A program made the position numbers and the translations under genes. Below the pieces are notes generated by a model. It was not told the DNA's origin. It worked only from the letters and a program-made list of their open reading frames with translations, and searched no databases. Below, piece by piece: positions 14,206 to 24,509 of a stretch of 64,000 nt of DNA (position 1 is its first letter; the number at the start of each line of letters is the position of its first letter). Source of the DNA: Halisarca cf. caerulea (taxonomy: Eukaryota > Porifera > Demospongiae > Chondrillida > Halisarcidae); NCBI GenBank assembly GCA_963170055.1, contig CAUJGJ010000030.1, positions 1 through 64,000 on the forward strand, written 5' to 3'.

Positions 14206-17200
14206 GCTGTGATTTGCATTAAATGACATTTACTAAGTTCTTTTTCTGAAATAATTTCAAGTTTGGCAAATTTATTCTTATGAGAAAATAATAATAAATT
14301 AGTAAACTTATAGCTGCGATTATTTCTCAAATAAGTCAACCCTACAGGAAATATAAATTAGTTATTTTTTAAGTTATTTGCAATTCTTGCAATTTCAAGC
14401 TATTCTTGAATTCTTATGCATGTTTCATGCATTAACAAAGTCAGTAAACTTATAGCTTCGGTGATTTTTCAAATAAATCATCCATGCAAGAAATAAAAGT
14501 TAGTAAATTTCTTTTCTAAGTTATTTGTAATTCTTGCAATTTCAAGCTATTCTTGAATTCTTATGCAAGTTTCAAGCATTGACAACCTTAGTAAACTTAT
14601 AGCTGTGGAAATTTCTCAAATATATTGTGCGTGTAAGAAATATAAATTGGTAAATTTCTTTTCTACGTTATTTGCAATTCTTGCAGTTTCAAGCTATTCT
14701 TGAAATTCTTATACATTTTTCATGCATTAACAAAGTCAGTAAACTTATCGCTGCGATGATTTCTCAAATAAATCATTTGTGTAAGATATAAAAATTTGTA
14801 AATTTCTTTTTTAAGCTATTTCTATATCTTGCAATTTCAAACTATTCTTGAATTCTTATGCATGTTTCATGCATTAACAAAGTCAGTAAACTTATAGCTG
14901 CGGTGATTTCTCAAACAAATCATCCGTGCAAGAAATAAAAGTTAGTAAATTTCTTTTCTAAGTTATTTGTAATTCTTGCAATTTCATGCAAGCTAGCTAT
15001 TCTTGAATTCTTATGCAAGTTTCAAGCATTAACAACCTTAGTAAACTTATAGCTGCGGTAATTTCTCAAATAAATTATTTGTGTAAGAAATATAAATCAG
15101 TAAATTTCTTTTCTAAGTTATTTGCAATTCTTGCAATTTCAAGCTATTTTTTAATTCTTATGCATGTTTCATGCATCAACAAAGTCAATAAAATTATAGC
15201 TGTGGTGATTTCTCAAATAAATCATCCATGTTAGAAATAAATATTGGTAAATTTATTTTCTAAGTTATTTGCAATTCTTGCAATTTTATGCTATTCTTGA
15301 ATTCTTCTGTGAGTTTCATGCATTAACAACCTCAGTAAATTTGTAGCTGCGGTGATTTCTCAGATAAATTCTTTGTGTAAGAAATAAAAATTAGGTACTT
15401 TCTTTTCTTAGTTATTTGCAATTCTTCCAATTCAATGCTATTCTTAAATTCTTATGCAAGTATAAGGCATTGACAACATCAGTAATCTTATAGCTGCGGT
15501 GATTTCTCAAATAATTTGTTCGTGTAAGGAATAAAAATTAGGTAATTTCTTTTCGAAATTCTTTGCAATTCTTGCAATTTCAAGCTATTCTTCAATTCTT
15601 ATGCATGTTTCATGCATTAACAACCTTAGTAAACTTATAGCTGCGGTAATTTCTCAAATAAATCATCCGTGTAAGAAATATAAATTAGCTAAATTGTTTT
15701 CTAAGTTATGTGCAACTCTTGCAATTTCAAGCTATTCTTGAATTCTTATGCATGTTTCATGCATTAACAAAGTCAGTAAACTTATAGCTGCAGTGATTCT
15801 CAAATAAATCATCTGTGTAAGAAATAAAAATTAGTAAATTTCTTTTCTAAGTTATTTGCAAGTCTTGTAATTTCAAGCTATTCTTCAATTCTTATGCAAG
15901 TTTCATGCATTAACAACGTTAGTAAACTTATAGCTGCGGTGATTTCTCAAATAAATTGTTCGTGTAAGAAATATAAATTAGCTAATTTCTTTTCTAAGTT
16001 ATTTGCAATTCTTACAATTTCAAGCTATTCTTCAATTCTTATACATGTTTTAATGCTTTAACAACCTCAATAAACTTATAGCTGCAGTGATTCTCAAATA
16101 AATCATCTGCGTAAGAAATAAAAATTAGTAAATTTCTTTTCTAAGTTATTTGCAAGTCTTGTAATTTCAAGCTATTCTTCAATTCTTATGCAAGTTTCAT
16201 GCATTAACAACGTTAGTAAACTTATAGCTGCGGTGATTTCTCAAATAAATTGTTCGTGTAAGAAATATAAATTAGCTAATTTCTTTTCTAAGTTATTTGC
16301 AATTCTTACAATTTCAAGCTATTCTTCAATTCTTATACATGTTTTAATGCTTTAACAACCTCAATAAACTTATAGCTGCAGTGATTTCTCAAATAAATTT
16401 TTGGTGTAAATAATAAAAATTAGCTAATTTCTTTTCTAAGTTATTTGCAATTCTTGCAATTTCTTATTATTCTTGAATTCTTCTGCAAGTTTCATGCGTT
16501 AACAAAGTCAGTAAACTTATAGCTGCGGTGATTTCTCAAATAAATCGTCCTTGTAAGAAATAATAATTAGCTAATTTCTTTTCTAAGTTATTTGCACTTC
16601 TAGCAATTTCATGCTATTCGTGAATTCTAATGCATGTTTCATGCATTAACAAAGTCAGTATACTTATAGCTGCGGTGATTTCTCAAATAAATTGTTCTTG
16701 TAAGAAATAAAAATTAGCTAATTTCTTTTCTAAGTTATTTGCAATTCTTGCAATTTCATGTTATTGTTGAATTCTTATGCATGCTTCATGCATTAACAAC
16801 CTCAGTAAACTTGTAGCAGCAGTGATTTCTCAAATAAATCATCCGTGTAAGAAATAAAAATAGTAAATTTCTTTTCTAAGTTATTTGCAACTCTTGCAAT
16901 TTCATGTTTCATGCATTAACAAAGTCAGTAATCTTATAGCTGCAGTGATTTCTCAAAGAAATCATCCGTGTAAAAAATAAAAAAAATTAAATTTCTTTTC
17001 TAAATTATTAGCAATTCTTGCATATTCATGCTATTCTTGAATTCTTATGCATGTTTCATGCATTAACAAAGTCATTAAACTTATAGCCGTGGTGATTTCT
17101 CAAATAAATTGTCCTTGTAATAAATAATAATTAGCTTACTTCTTTTCAAATTTATTCGCAATTCTTGCAATTTCATGCTATTCTTCAATTCTTATGCATG

Positions 17201-17340
17201 TTTCAAGCATTAACAAAGTCATTAAACTAATAACTGCGCAGAATTCTCAAATAAATTGGCTGTGTAAGAAATAACATTTAGCTGATTTCTTTTCTAAGTT
17301 ATTTGCAATTCTTGCAATTTCATGCTATTCTTGAATGCAT
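14206..17340 (+). repeat. Diverged satellite of about 147 bp, about 21 copies
   Basis: The phrase agtaaacttatagctgcgg recurs at about 14,301, 14,443, 14,590, 14,738, 14,885, 15,040 and 15,187, and on to about 17,100. Spacings are 142-155 bp, most often 147. Copies are much less alike than in the 134-bp array. A dimeric duplication of about 295 bp is visible (15,787 and 16,082 start near-identical stretches). The layout resembles the 134-bp monomer: a ttctaagttatttgcaa block, then attcttga, then a gcattaaca block, then tagctg followed by tgatttctcaaataaa. The two satellites are probably related. Confidence 0.93.
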
Positions 17341-18563
17341 CAAAGAACATACATTTGAGAAAGTAAAGTGGTTAGAAGTTTAGTGACTTGGTTAACTTCT
17401 TAAACATGCATTTAAATTCAAGAACAGCATAAAATTACAAGAATTGCAAATAACTTATAAAAGAAATTAGTTAAAGTTTATTTCTTACAAAGAACATTTA
17501 TTTGAGAAAGCAAAGTGGTTATAAGTTTAATGACTTTGTTAACTTCTTAAACATGCATGTAAATTCAAGAACAGCATGTGGGACATGTCCACGCTAATTC
17601 GGAGGTGTGAAAATTTCGGTCTATTTTACAACTTCGGTTCTCAACTTGTAGAAGCTTCAGAGCGTCGAACGAGGGCTTAACGAGTAGGTGGACCCATAAA
17701 CATTTTGATAATTTCCCTTTTGAGAGGCCTGTTGTTGTTGTCACGAAGGAATTAGTTAGGATTTTCTAAGCCCTACTAAAAAGCGAAATGCTTTGGGTGC
17801 TACATGGAGGAACGCTTCTAAGACTATTGTTTCACATAAAATTATAGCAACACATTCACTAACTTTTCCATGCGGGAGCATTGACAATTCCTCTCAGAAG
17901 CCGAGCTGTGAAATTGGCCCTCAAATCACAAAATTCAAGCTCCGATAACTTCGGGCAGGAACTAAAGTTCTCTTGCCCCCACATGGAAAAGTTGTATTCT
18001 ATAAATAGCTCAACGTTCGCATCAAGAAACTGTGGCCAACTTGTCCCCTCGCGTAGCACCCAGCCGAAAACTAAAATTCCGAAGAACATCCAGTTAGGTC
18101 ACGAGCCAACATGTGACAGAACAACTGTGACGACAGAAAAAATCACCAAACGTGGATTCGACAATCGTATACGCCCAAAATTTAATAACAGCTCGAATCA
18201 GGAGATAAATGCGTGACTAATTACTTATAGGCACCGAAAAAACACATTTTATCACTATGCAAACTGAGAGGCGCTATTATGCATAACAAATCTGGACATG
18301 TCTCACATGCGACAGCATGAAATTGCAAGAATTGCAAATAACATAGAAAAGAAATTAGCTAAATTCTATTTCTTGCAAAGAACTTTTGTTTGACAAAGCA
18401 AAGTGGTTATAAATTTAATGACTTGGTTAACTTCTTAATCATGCATCTAAATTCAAGAACAGCATGAAATTGCAAGAATTGCAAATATGTAAGAAAAGAG
18501 ATTAGCTATAAATTTTATTTCTTGCAAAGAACATCTATTCAAGAAAGCAAAGTGGTTATAAGT
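17341..18563 (-). repeat. Inverted copies of the 147-bp satellite, interrupted by an insertion
   Basis: From 17,341 the repeat is read on the opposite strand. The phrase caaagaacat recurs at 17,341 and 17,488, and related phrases lie at about 18,376 and 18,525. The reverse complement restores the ttctcaaataaa and ttgcaattcttg blocks seen upstream. The segment 17,579-18,311 does not belong to the satellite and splits the array. The array ends at about 18,563, where an unrelated 155-bp repeat begins. Confidence 0.85.
17579..18311. mobile_element. TIR insertion (733 bp) in the inverted satellite
   Basis: The left end tgggacatgtcc (17,579) pairs with ggacatgtctca near the right end (18,294-18,305), with one mismatch. 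The satellite phrase acagcatg lies on both sides (17,571-17,578 and 18,312-18,319), fitting an 8-bp target duplication. A 4-bp duplication catg with strictly terminal repeats is also possible. The interior is less AT-rich than the satellite. Two overlapping frames of about 75-110 codons inside match no family I know. It is probably a non-autonomous DNA transposon; the superfamily is undetermined. Confidence 0.65.
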
Positions 18564-18870
18564 ACACATGTCAAATGACTATCCAATATGCTAACATGTA
18601 TATCTGCATGCATGTCCCACCTAAAACAGCATCAAATTGCATCCATTCTCTCATTGCATTAGCTAACCCAAAATGAGAACTAACCCAATATTGGGGTCAC
18701 ACCTACTCAAAATGGATGTACCCATGTCAAATGACTACCCAACATGCTAACATTCATGTCTGCATACATGTCCCACCTAAAACGGCACTGAATTGCATCC
18801 GTTCTCTTATTGCATTAGCTAGCCCAAGATAAGAACGATCCGAATATCAGGGTCACACCTACTCAAAATG
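18564..18870 (+). repeat. 155-bp tandem repeat, left part (about 2 units)
   Basis: Units begin acacatgtcaaatgacta (about 18,564, and about 18,719 with slight changes) and end cctactcaaaatg. The same unit resumes at 24,510, so this is the left half of an array split by the transposon at 18,871-24,509. The last six bases, aaaatg (18,865-18,870), are the left target duplication. Confidence 0.9.
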
Positions 18871-18968
18871 TATGGGGTGCCATTTGTGTCAAAATTACTG
18901 TTTTTTCCTGTTAGGGATATTATAACCTGATATACATTATAAACATGCATATCATAGCCTGATATACA
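18871..18968 (+). repeat. Left terminal inverted repeat of the HECT/integrase transposon
   Basis: It starts tatggggtgccatttgtg and runs through ttttcctgttagggatat into aacatgcatatcatagcc. The reverse complement of the right end (24,412-24,509) reads the same, with about three substitutions. The repeat merges inward with the 19-bp subterminal array. Confidence 0.92.
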
Positions 18969-19137
18969 TATCATAGCCTGATATACATATCATAGCCTAA
19001 TATACATATCATAGCCTGATATACATATCACAGCCTGATATGTGTATCACAGCCTGATTGACATATCACAGCCTGATATACATATCACAGCCTGATATAC
19101 ATATCACAGCCTGATATATAATATATCATAACTAGTA
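18949..19137 (+). repeat. Left subterminal array of 19-bp repeats (about 9 units)
   Basis: Units of the form atacatatcatagcctgat recur every 19 bp, with cacagcct and tgtgtatc variants. Each unit contains overlapping atatac/gtatat half-palindromes. The opposite end carries the same motif inverted. Such arrays often serve as transposase binding sites; that role is inferred. Confidence 0.9.
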
Positions 19138-19180
19138 TATATCACAAAGCTGCATTGAATCACTTCTGATGACTTTCTAT

Positions 19181-19327
19181 CTGAGCATGCTCAGTGCCAT
19201 GTGTTGTGTTTGCTGATCTGAGCATGCTCAGTGCCATGTGTTATGCTTGCTGATCTAAGCATGCTCAGTACCATGTGTTGTGCTTGCTGATCTGAGCATG
19301 CTCAGTGCCATGTGTTGTGCATGCTGA
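19181..19327 (+). promoter_or_regulatory. 37-bp direct repeats with a ctgagcatgctcag palindrome upstream of the HECT gene
   Basis: Four units start at 19,181, 19,218, 19,255 and 19,292. Each begins with the perfect palindrome ctgagcatgctcag (third copy ctaagc) followed by gtgccatgtgttgtg. They end about 85 bp before the HECT start codon. One copy of the same palindrome stands at 23,964-23,977, about 29 bp upstream of the likely integrase start, so both element genes share it. A promoter or operator role for an element-encoded DNA-binding protein is inference. Confidence 0.6.
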
Positions 19328-19411
19328 TAAACTGCTCAAGCAACTGGATCTCAACAGAAAGTGGACCCACTTCCCCGGCTATCCAACAGAGCAGTAAATT
19401 TGTTTATACCA

Positions 19412-22400
19412 ATGGACAATAACAATCAGCTGCGAGAATTGATGACAAGTGCTGTGGAGCAAGTGTTAGAAACCAAGTAAGTCTCAGTCTTCATGTAACA
19501 GGTGAAACTTTCTTAGTTAATGCATGCATGTACACATTCATTGCCAAATTGTGCAAACTATGCTTGTAATTTGTAGTCAAAGAATGCATGCAACTATGTC
19601 ACATGTGTCATACACATTAGGACGTATGCAGACCTGTACACATGTGATTATATAGCTTCCATTTGGCTATTGCAGCTATAGGAGACCTCCACCACAACCA
19701 ACTGGCTCACAATCTGAGCCTCTTGCTAGCCGTCCATCTCTCCCATCTATTGCTGCAACCATTTCGTCAAACCAACCTGAGCCTTTACCAGTAACGTTGT
19801 CATCGCAAAATTTATCATCTATTGGCAGAAAGAGGTCCAGGGCCTTTTCTCACAAGAAAGGGAAAGCAAAGGTAGCTCATCTCGTAACCTGGGATAGAAA
19901 CATTGTTTGTATCCCCAAGGATTACGGTGTGCATGGAAACAGCAGAGTAATAGCTATACCTAAAGGCAAGGGACGCGCTTCTCTACAAGCTAGAGGTCTA
20001 TGTGGCAAAATTCGTCTTCATTCGGAGATGACAGAAGAGGAAGTATTGAATGAAGTGAGGTCTACCTTCAAGGATGCAATGGGCCATGACCGCAATTTTC
20101 CTTTTCAGTTCCTTCAAACTGGTGGTGGAGGAGGAGGAACAAAGTCGTTAACAGTCCCAGCTGTGTCCGCATCATTTACCTGGACGGCAAAGGAGGTAGC
20201 AAAGCTAGCTGGCCAGGGTTGCCTCTATGTTGAGGCACAGGCAGAACTAGCAAACTGTGATGATAACTACACCTCTGACACAGACATAGACTTAACTAAA
20301 GGCGAAGCTAATGACTCAGAGGTACATATCCATTTGTACATATACAACATACACAGCCACGTACTTGATTATCAATCATGCCATGATTATGTACTTCTCA
20401 ATGGCATGTAAAATGTATAAATTATAATGCTTGCATGCTGGTTGATTTTTAATATGCTTAGGAGTTCGGGAATTACACTCAAGAAGGTACTGATTGTGAA
20501 CTTGAGACTACAAGACAAATCACTCCAAGTGATATTGTAGTCCTCCCAACTGAGCATTCCAACTTCTCTGCTGGTTGTAACACAACCCTGCCCAGGGAAC
20601 AACTCCTTTACAATAGCAGGTAAGTAATTATATACACAATCTTGTTTCTGTAACCTATACTAAATGATTGCATATTATATAAGTTGTATTAAACATTTTC
20701 TGCAGTGATCATAGTTCAAACACAGAGAAGCCAGACAGTGACAGTGACTTAGAAGACCTAGCAATTCAACAGGCCTGTGAGAATAGCTTTTTCACTGAGC
20801 AAATACACCAAAGGCAGGCAACAAAGTATGTGGCACTCATGTTGAATCTACAAGATGCTTTTTAGGACATTGTGTTAAAAGCATTCAGATTTAATGTATA
20901 TCATGCATAGATCAGGTGGGTACTGGTGGCTCAGTAGATCAGCACTGGAGGTTAAGCTGTGAGGAGAGGACACTATCCCACCTGTGAGTCATTGGGAGTT
21001 TTTTCCCTGCACCCCCCTGCCACCAACTAGGGAATGAATGAGAAGATGACCTACTACTGCAGCCACCAAATTAACTTAGAGTTTGATTTAATTTGATTGT
21101 GTGTGTGAGTGAGTGCGTGCACCTGGGGGCCTTAGAAGTAGCCTCTGGCTAATGGCCCACCCAGTTTAAATAAGAAAATGTTATCATTATTATTATCAGT
21201 GACTTATGAAATAGCGTTTTATGTTTTACTCAGGTCAGCTGAAACCATCATACGACAAATGCGTGATCGCCACTTACCAGATGATGATTTTTCAGACGAT
21301 TCCATTTTAAGCATTCAAGTAAGGCGGAAAAAGATCTGGAAGGATACCTTGCGTGCTTTTAAGCAGCCCAGATTTACACCACGAAAATGGCTGAAAGTGG
21401 AGTTTATTGGTGAAGCAGCCATTGACGATGGAGGGCCAAGGAGAGAATTCTTTCGCTGGGGGATGCAAGAGATATGTCATAGCCAAGCACTCTTCCAAGG
21501 CACAAGCAATGCACGAGTGCCAACACACAACGTTCATCTCCTGTGCAATCACGAGTATAGATATATGGGCATATTCTTTGCCATGTCTATACTGCAAGGA
21601 GGACCTGCCCCTACGTTTATGGCTCCGACAATCGCACACTATCTCCTACATGGAAATGTTGGCTTGCAGGCACGAATCACAGACATACCTGACCCTGAAA
21701 TTCAAGCAAAATTGAGGAAGGTACGTACGGATGTACAAATAGATAACAAAGAGAACTGTGTGTACACATTAAATTTTGGTGAATGCTGAAAATATGCCAT
21801 TTGCTAAGAGACCTTTCTGTGCACCATGCACATAATATTATAGAGATGTACTAATACAATTTGTACATAATCCATGGGTTTTTACCACTGGTAATGTATC
21901 ATGGTTTGTGCTTGTGCAATTAGTCAGTGGTTTCATTCCTCACATTCAATGCAGATTGAAGACATAACAAACACAGAGGATCTGCAGGACCTCATGACAT
22001 CAGACGAATATGACTTCAGGTATGCCTGTGGTTACACCAAGCCAACATCTTCACTAGCAATTTCGAACAAAGATGACATAGTATGCAGTCTCGCCCTACA
22101 CTATACCATCTACGCTCTGAAGGCAGAACTGGACCAGATCAGTGAGGGGCTGCAAATGGGAGGACTCATTTGGACTGAGGAGGAGGCAGCCAGTTTAGTA
22201 GGCCTATTTTGCAAAGACAACTGTGCGAGGGAACTCACAGCAGCCCAAGTGAGCGCACTATTCCCTCCCACTTTTTCAGAAGAAGGTTCGAACCGTCGGG
22301 ACATTGAGGAGGAGATGGCATTACATTGGAGATACTTTCTCCAAGATGTGGAGCAAGGCCTTTGTTCAATCACAGAGGTCAACAGTGATCCCATCAGCAT

Positions 22401-22626
22401 CACATTAGGTGATATTTTGGCTTTTGCAACAGGAGCAACTACCATCCCAATTCTGGGATTCGAGCAAATGGGATCACTCAAGTTCTTGCATGAAGGAGGC
22501 CAATTTCCAACAGCCTCAACTTGTGCCATAGTCATCCGCCTCCCGATTCATGAAGATTACGAAGAATTCAAGAGCAAAATGCTATTTGGTATTTTAAATG
22601 CTCATGGATTCTTTGGAAACGTGTGA
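19412..22626 (+). CDS. Transposon-borne HECT-type E3 ubiquitin ligase (six exons, 715 aa)
   Basis: HECT ligases take ubiquitin onto a cysteine and pass it to a substrate. Proposed exons: 19,412-19,476; 19,676-20,321; 20,462-20,619; 20,706-20,825; 21,234-21,720; 21,955-22,626. All introns are GT-AG, phases match, and the total is 2,148 nt with no internal stop. Residues 1-60 are Gln/Pro/Ser-rich, followed by a basic stretch (KRSRAFSHKKGKAK). An unnamed domain follows, with a poly-Gly run and an acidic Ser-rich linker. The HECT domain spans about residue 360 to the end. It has the N-lobe motif DDGGPRREFF (D394, D395) and the C-lobe PTASTCAIVIRLP, placing the catalytic Cys at residue 682, the normal distance from the end. 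Closest in style to animal G2E3-like proteins. The gene lies wholly inside the transposon, convergent with the integrase. A SINE-like repeat sits in intron 4. Joins need cDNA support; the domain call is firm. Confidence 0.88.
20914..21198 (+). mobile_element. SINE-like retroelement in intron 4 of the HECT gene
   Basis: The head contains tggctcagtagatcagcac, resembling a tRNA/Pol III A box. The tail acctgggggcc...gtagcctctggctaatggcc ends in a ttatcattattattatca run. The tail closely resembles the 3' end of the LINE at 51,300-52,665, the usual sign of a SINE using a LINE tail for mobilisation. It lies between the donor at 20,826 and the acceptor at 21,233 and does not disturb the reading frame. 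A clear B box was not identified. Confidence 0.6.
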
Positions 22627-22738
22627 CAATAATTAAAGAACATATATCAATAAGACATTAAAAGTAGCGTTGAAAGTATAATCTAGCCGGTGTGTACTTG
22701 TAATCACACACTTAAACCAATTTAAATAATGTTGTATT

Positions 22739-23989
22739 TCACTGTAGCTCATGGCAACATGTTGTGTGATTTTGTAAGTGATTACAAACAACAGTCATGG
22801 CATTCATATAAATGTCTTTTCCATAATTTTGTGATACACCCAAAGGGTTGATATTGATCTTCAATTCTTGTTGCAAGAGGGCACAAGGCTCAAAGCGACT
22901 CCGCGGCACATGCACATGGCTCAATACACCAGGCAAGCCAGCTGTTGGGCGTGGAGCTGAACTGCTGATGCCCCCTTGCTGGGCAGCTACTGGAGTGACA
23001 GGTAAACTAGGGGTGATCCCGACAACAGGAGTTGATAACATGCCCTCGATGAAGAGTTGATTGGGTGATCTGTTCCTTTCAGTTGATAATTTATGGTTAT
23101 TTCAAGCAATTGTAAACTCACTTATGACATGGTTGATTCTGCTCTCAAAGACATAGTGGAGGCAATACATGTCAGTTTCATTCAGTGGGTTCAGGGACCC
23201 TTCATGCTCCATCTGGTAGAATAGGCAGCGGAATTCTTCAGTTACAGACCTTCGTACATCATTCCACAGGCGTTCAACCCTCTCATTATGTGTGGAACTC
23301 CCTGTAATAACAGCTGAAGGGTTGTTATGTAAAGCACTCATTCGACGCCACACATCAACATTCTCGCCTCCAAGGTCTGTGCGCACTTTCCCGGGCAATC
23401 CATACTGACAAATGGCACTATCAAGAAGATTGACGACTGTGTGTGCGGTGTTATTGGTGGAGCACTGCAAGAAAACAATCATTCGGCTGAAGCCATCCAC
23501 GCCTCCATGTATCACAAATCTCCAACGAATAAGCTTGTGATTTCCATCTAGGTGCCATACACTGTTTGCCCCTTCCACCTGATAAACTCTTCTTCTTACT
23601 GTAGTAGCACGTCGTAAAGCAGTATTTTCAGGATCAACACGATGAATGCTTAGTCTCAGCCTCTGCCGTTGCACACGGACTCCAACTCTCAACAAATGGG
23701 CCTGCATCATCACTTCTCCATCATTTGGGTGGTCACATTTGATACTTCTCACTGTCCGGTCAAGTTCTCCATCTGTAATGCTGGTGTACTTATCAATTCC
23801 AGCCTCTTTCATGTGCCTGTAGAGTGTTGATCTACTAACATCCAATAGAGATGCTATGTCTTCCAACTTGAAGTCAAAGGCCAGCAAATACTTTACTTCT
23901 TCTAACTCTATTTCCTTAGCAGGACGACCAGCCATTATACTGCAGCATGCACAGCACATGGAACTGAGCATGCTCAGAAGAGTCATCAA
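22739..23989 (-). pseudogene. DDE integrase/transposase of the 5.6-kb element, one internal TGA
   Basis: Read right to left, the likely start is the ATG at 23,935-23,933 (MAGRPAKEIELEEV). A helix-turn-helix follows (LEDIASLLDVSRSTLYRHMKEAG), then an integrase core: WHLDGNHKL (first D), GVDGFSRMIVFLQCSTNN, GLPGKVRTDLGGEN (second D), and HNERVERLWNDV (catalytic E about 34 residues on). The frame is stopped by TGA at 23,104-23,102 but continues in the same frame (NNHKLSTERNRSPNQLFIEG) to 22,739. Related integrases have a Trp-Asn-Asn-His motif here, so the TGA probably replaces TGG. The frame totals 417 codons. Introns that would skip the stop fail on phase or use a very weak donor. This copy is therefore probably catalytically dead, unless read through or edited, or unless the stop is a sequencing error. 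Confidence 0.85.
23964..23977 (-). promoter_or_regulatory. Palindrome shared with the HECT upstream region
   Basis: The perfect 14-bp palindrome ctgagcatgctcag sits about 29 bp before the likely integrase start codon. It is the same word that is repeated four times upstream of the HECT gene. It may be a common control site of the element; function is inferred. Confidence 0.45.
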
Positions 23990-24035
23990 GTTATTAAGTG
24001 ATTAAAAGTCATCAACGTACTATATGTATAATTAT

Positions 24036-24440
24036 ATGTCAGGTTGTGATATGTATATCAGGCTATATATGTATATCAGGCTGTGATATGTATATCAGGC
24101 TATGATATGTATATCAGGCTATGATATGTATATCAGGCTATGATACACATATCAGGCTGTGATATGTATATCAGGCTGTGATATGTATATCAGGCTGTGA
24201 TATGTATATCAGGCTATGATATGTATATCAGGCTGTGATATGTATATCAGGCTATGATATGTATATCAGGCTATGATACACATATCAGGCTGTGATATGT
24301 ATATCAGGCTGTGATATGTATATCAGGCTGTGATATGTATATCAGGCTATGATATGTATATCAGGCTGTGATATGTATATCAGGCTATGATATGTATATC
24401 AGGCTATGATATGTATATCAGGCTATGATATGCATGTTTA
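24036..24440 (-). repeat. Right subterminal array of 19-bp repeats (about 21 units)
   Basis: The unit tatcaggctrtgatatgta recurs every 19 bp and is the reverse complement of the left array. The variant gatacacatatcagg occurs at about 24,142 and 24,275, a spacing of 133 bp or 7 units, so the array itself contains a higher-order duplication. It is more than twice as long as the left array, which suggests copy-number drift by unequal exchange. Confidence 0.9.
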
Positions 24441-24509
24441 TAATGTATATCAGGTTATGATATCCCTAACAGGAAAAAGCAGTAATTTTGACACAAACGG
24501 CACCCCATA
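24412..24509 (-). repeat. Right terminal inverted repeat of the HECT/integrase transposon
   Basis: Ends ...cctaacaggaaaaagcag, then taattttgacacaaacgg, then caccccata at 24,509. It is the inverted counterpart of 18,871-18,968, and the target duplication aaaatg follows immediately. Confidence 0.92.

Larger units (their letters stand above)
18871..24509. mobile_element. 5.6-kb TIR DNA transposon with HECT ligase and DDE integrase genes
   Basis: The ends are tatggggtgcc at 18,871 and its reverse complement ggcacccca-ta ending at 24,509. They lie within inverted repeats of about 95 bp that I read as having only three mismatches. The 6-bp duplication aaaatg flanks the element (18,865-18,870 and 24,510-24,515), and joining the flanks rebuilds one continuous 155-bp repeat unit. 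Inside each end is an array of 19-bp repeats. Two genes face each other: a six-exon HECT-domain gene (+) and an integrase (-), with 3' ends about 110 bp apart. The 6-bp duplication, TA-start ends and IS3/retroviral-like integrase suggest the IS3EU group or a Ginger-like relative. That placement comes from memory and is tentative. Confidence 0.93.

Noticed and set aside
14112..14339. 75-codon reverse frame at the satellite edge, and a 73-codon frame at 15,013-15,234
   Set aside because: Both lie wholly in satellite repeats and change or vanish in neighbouring copies; no start context or family signal.
21307..22535. Overlapping reverse and alternative frames of 100-141 codons across the HECT exons
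   Set aside because: Shadows of the HECT reading frame, which alone has a family match and coherent splicing.
23102..23150. Short intron removing the integrase TGA
   Set aside because: The good donor (gtgagt) gives the wrong phase with available acceptors. The only phase-compatible donor (gtttac) is weak, and skipping would delete the conserved NNH motif.
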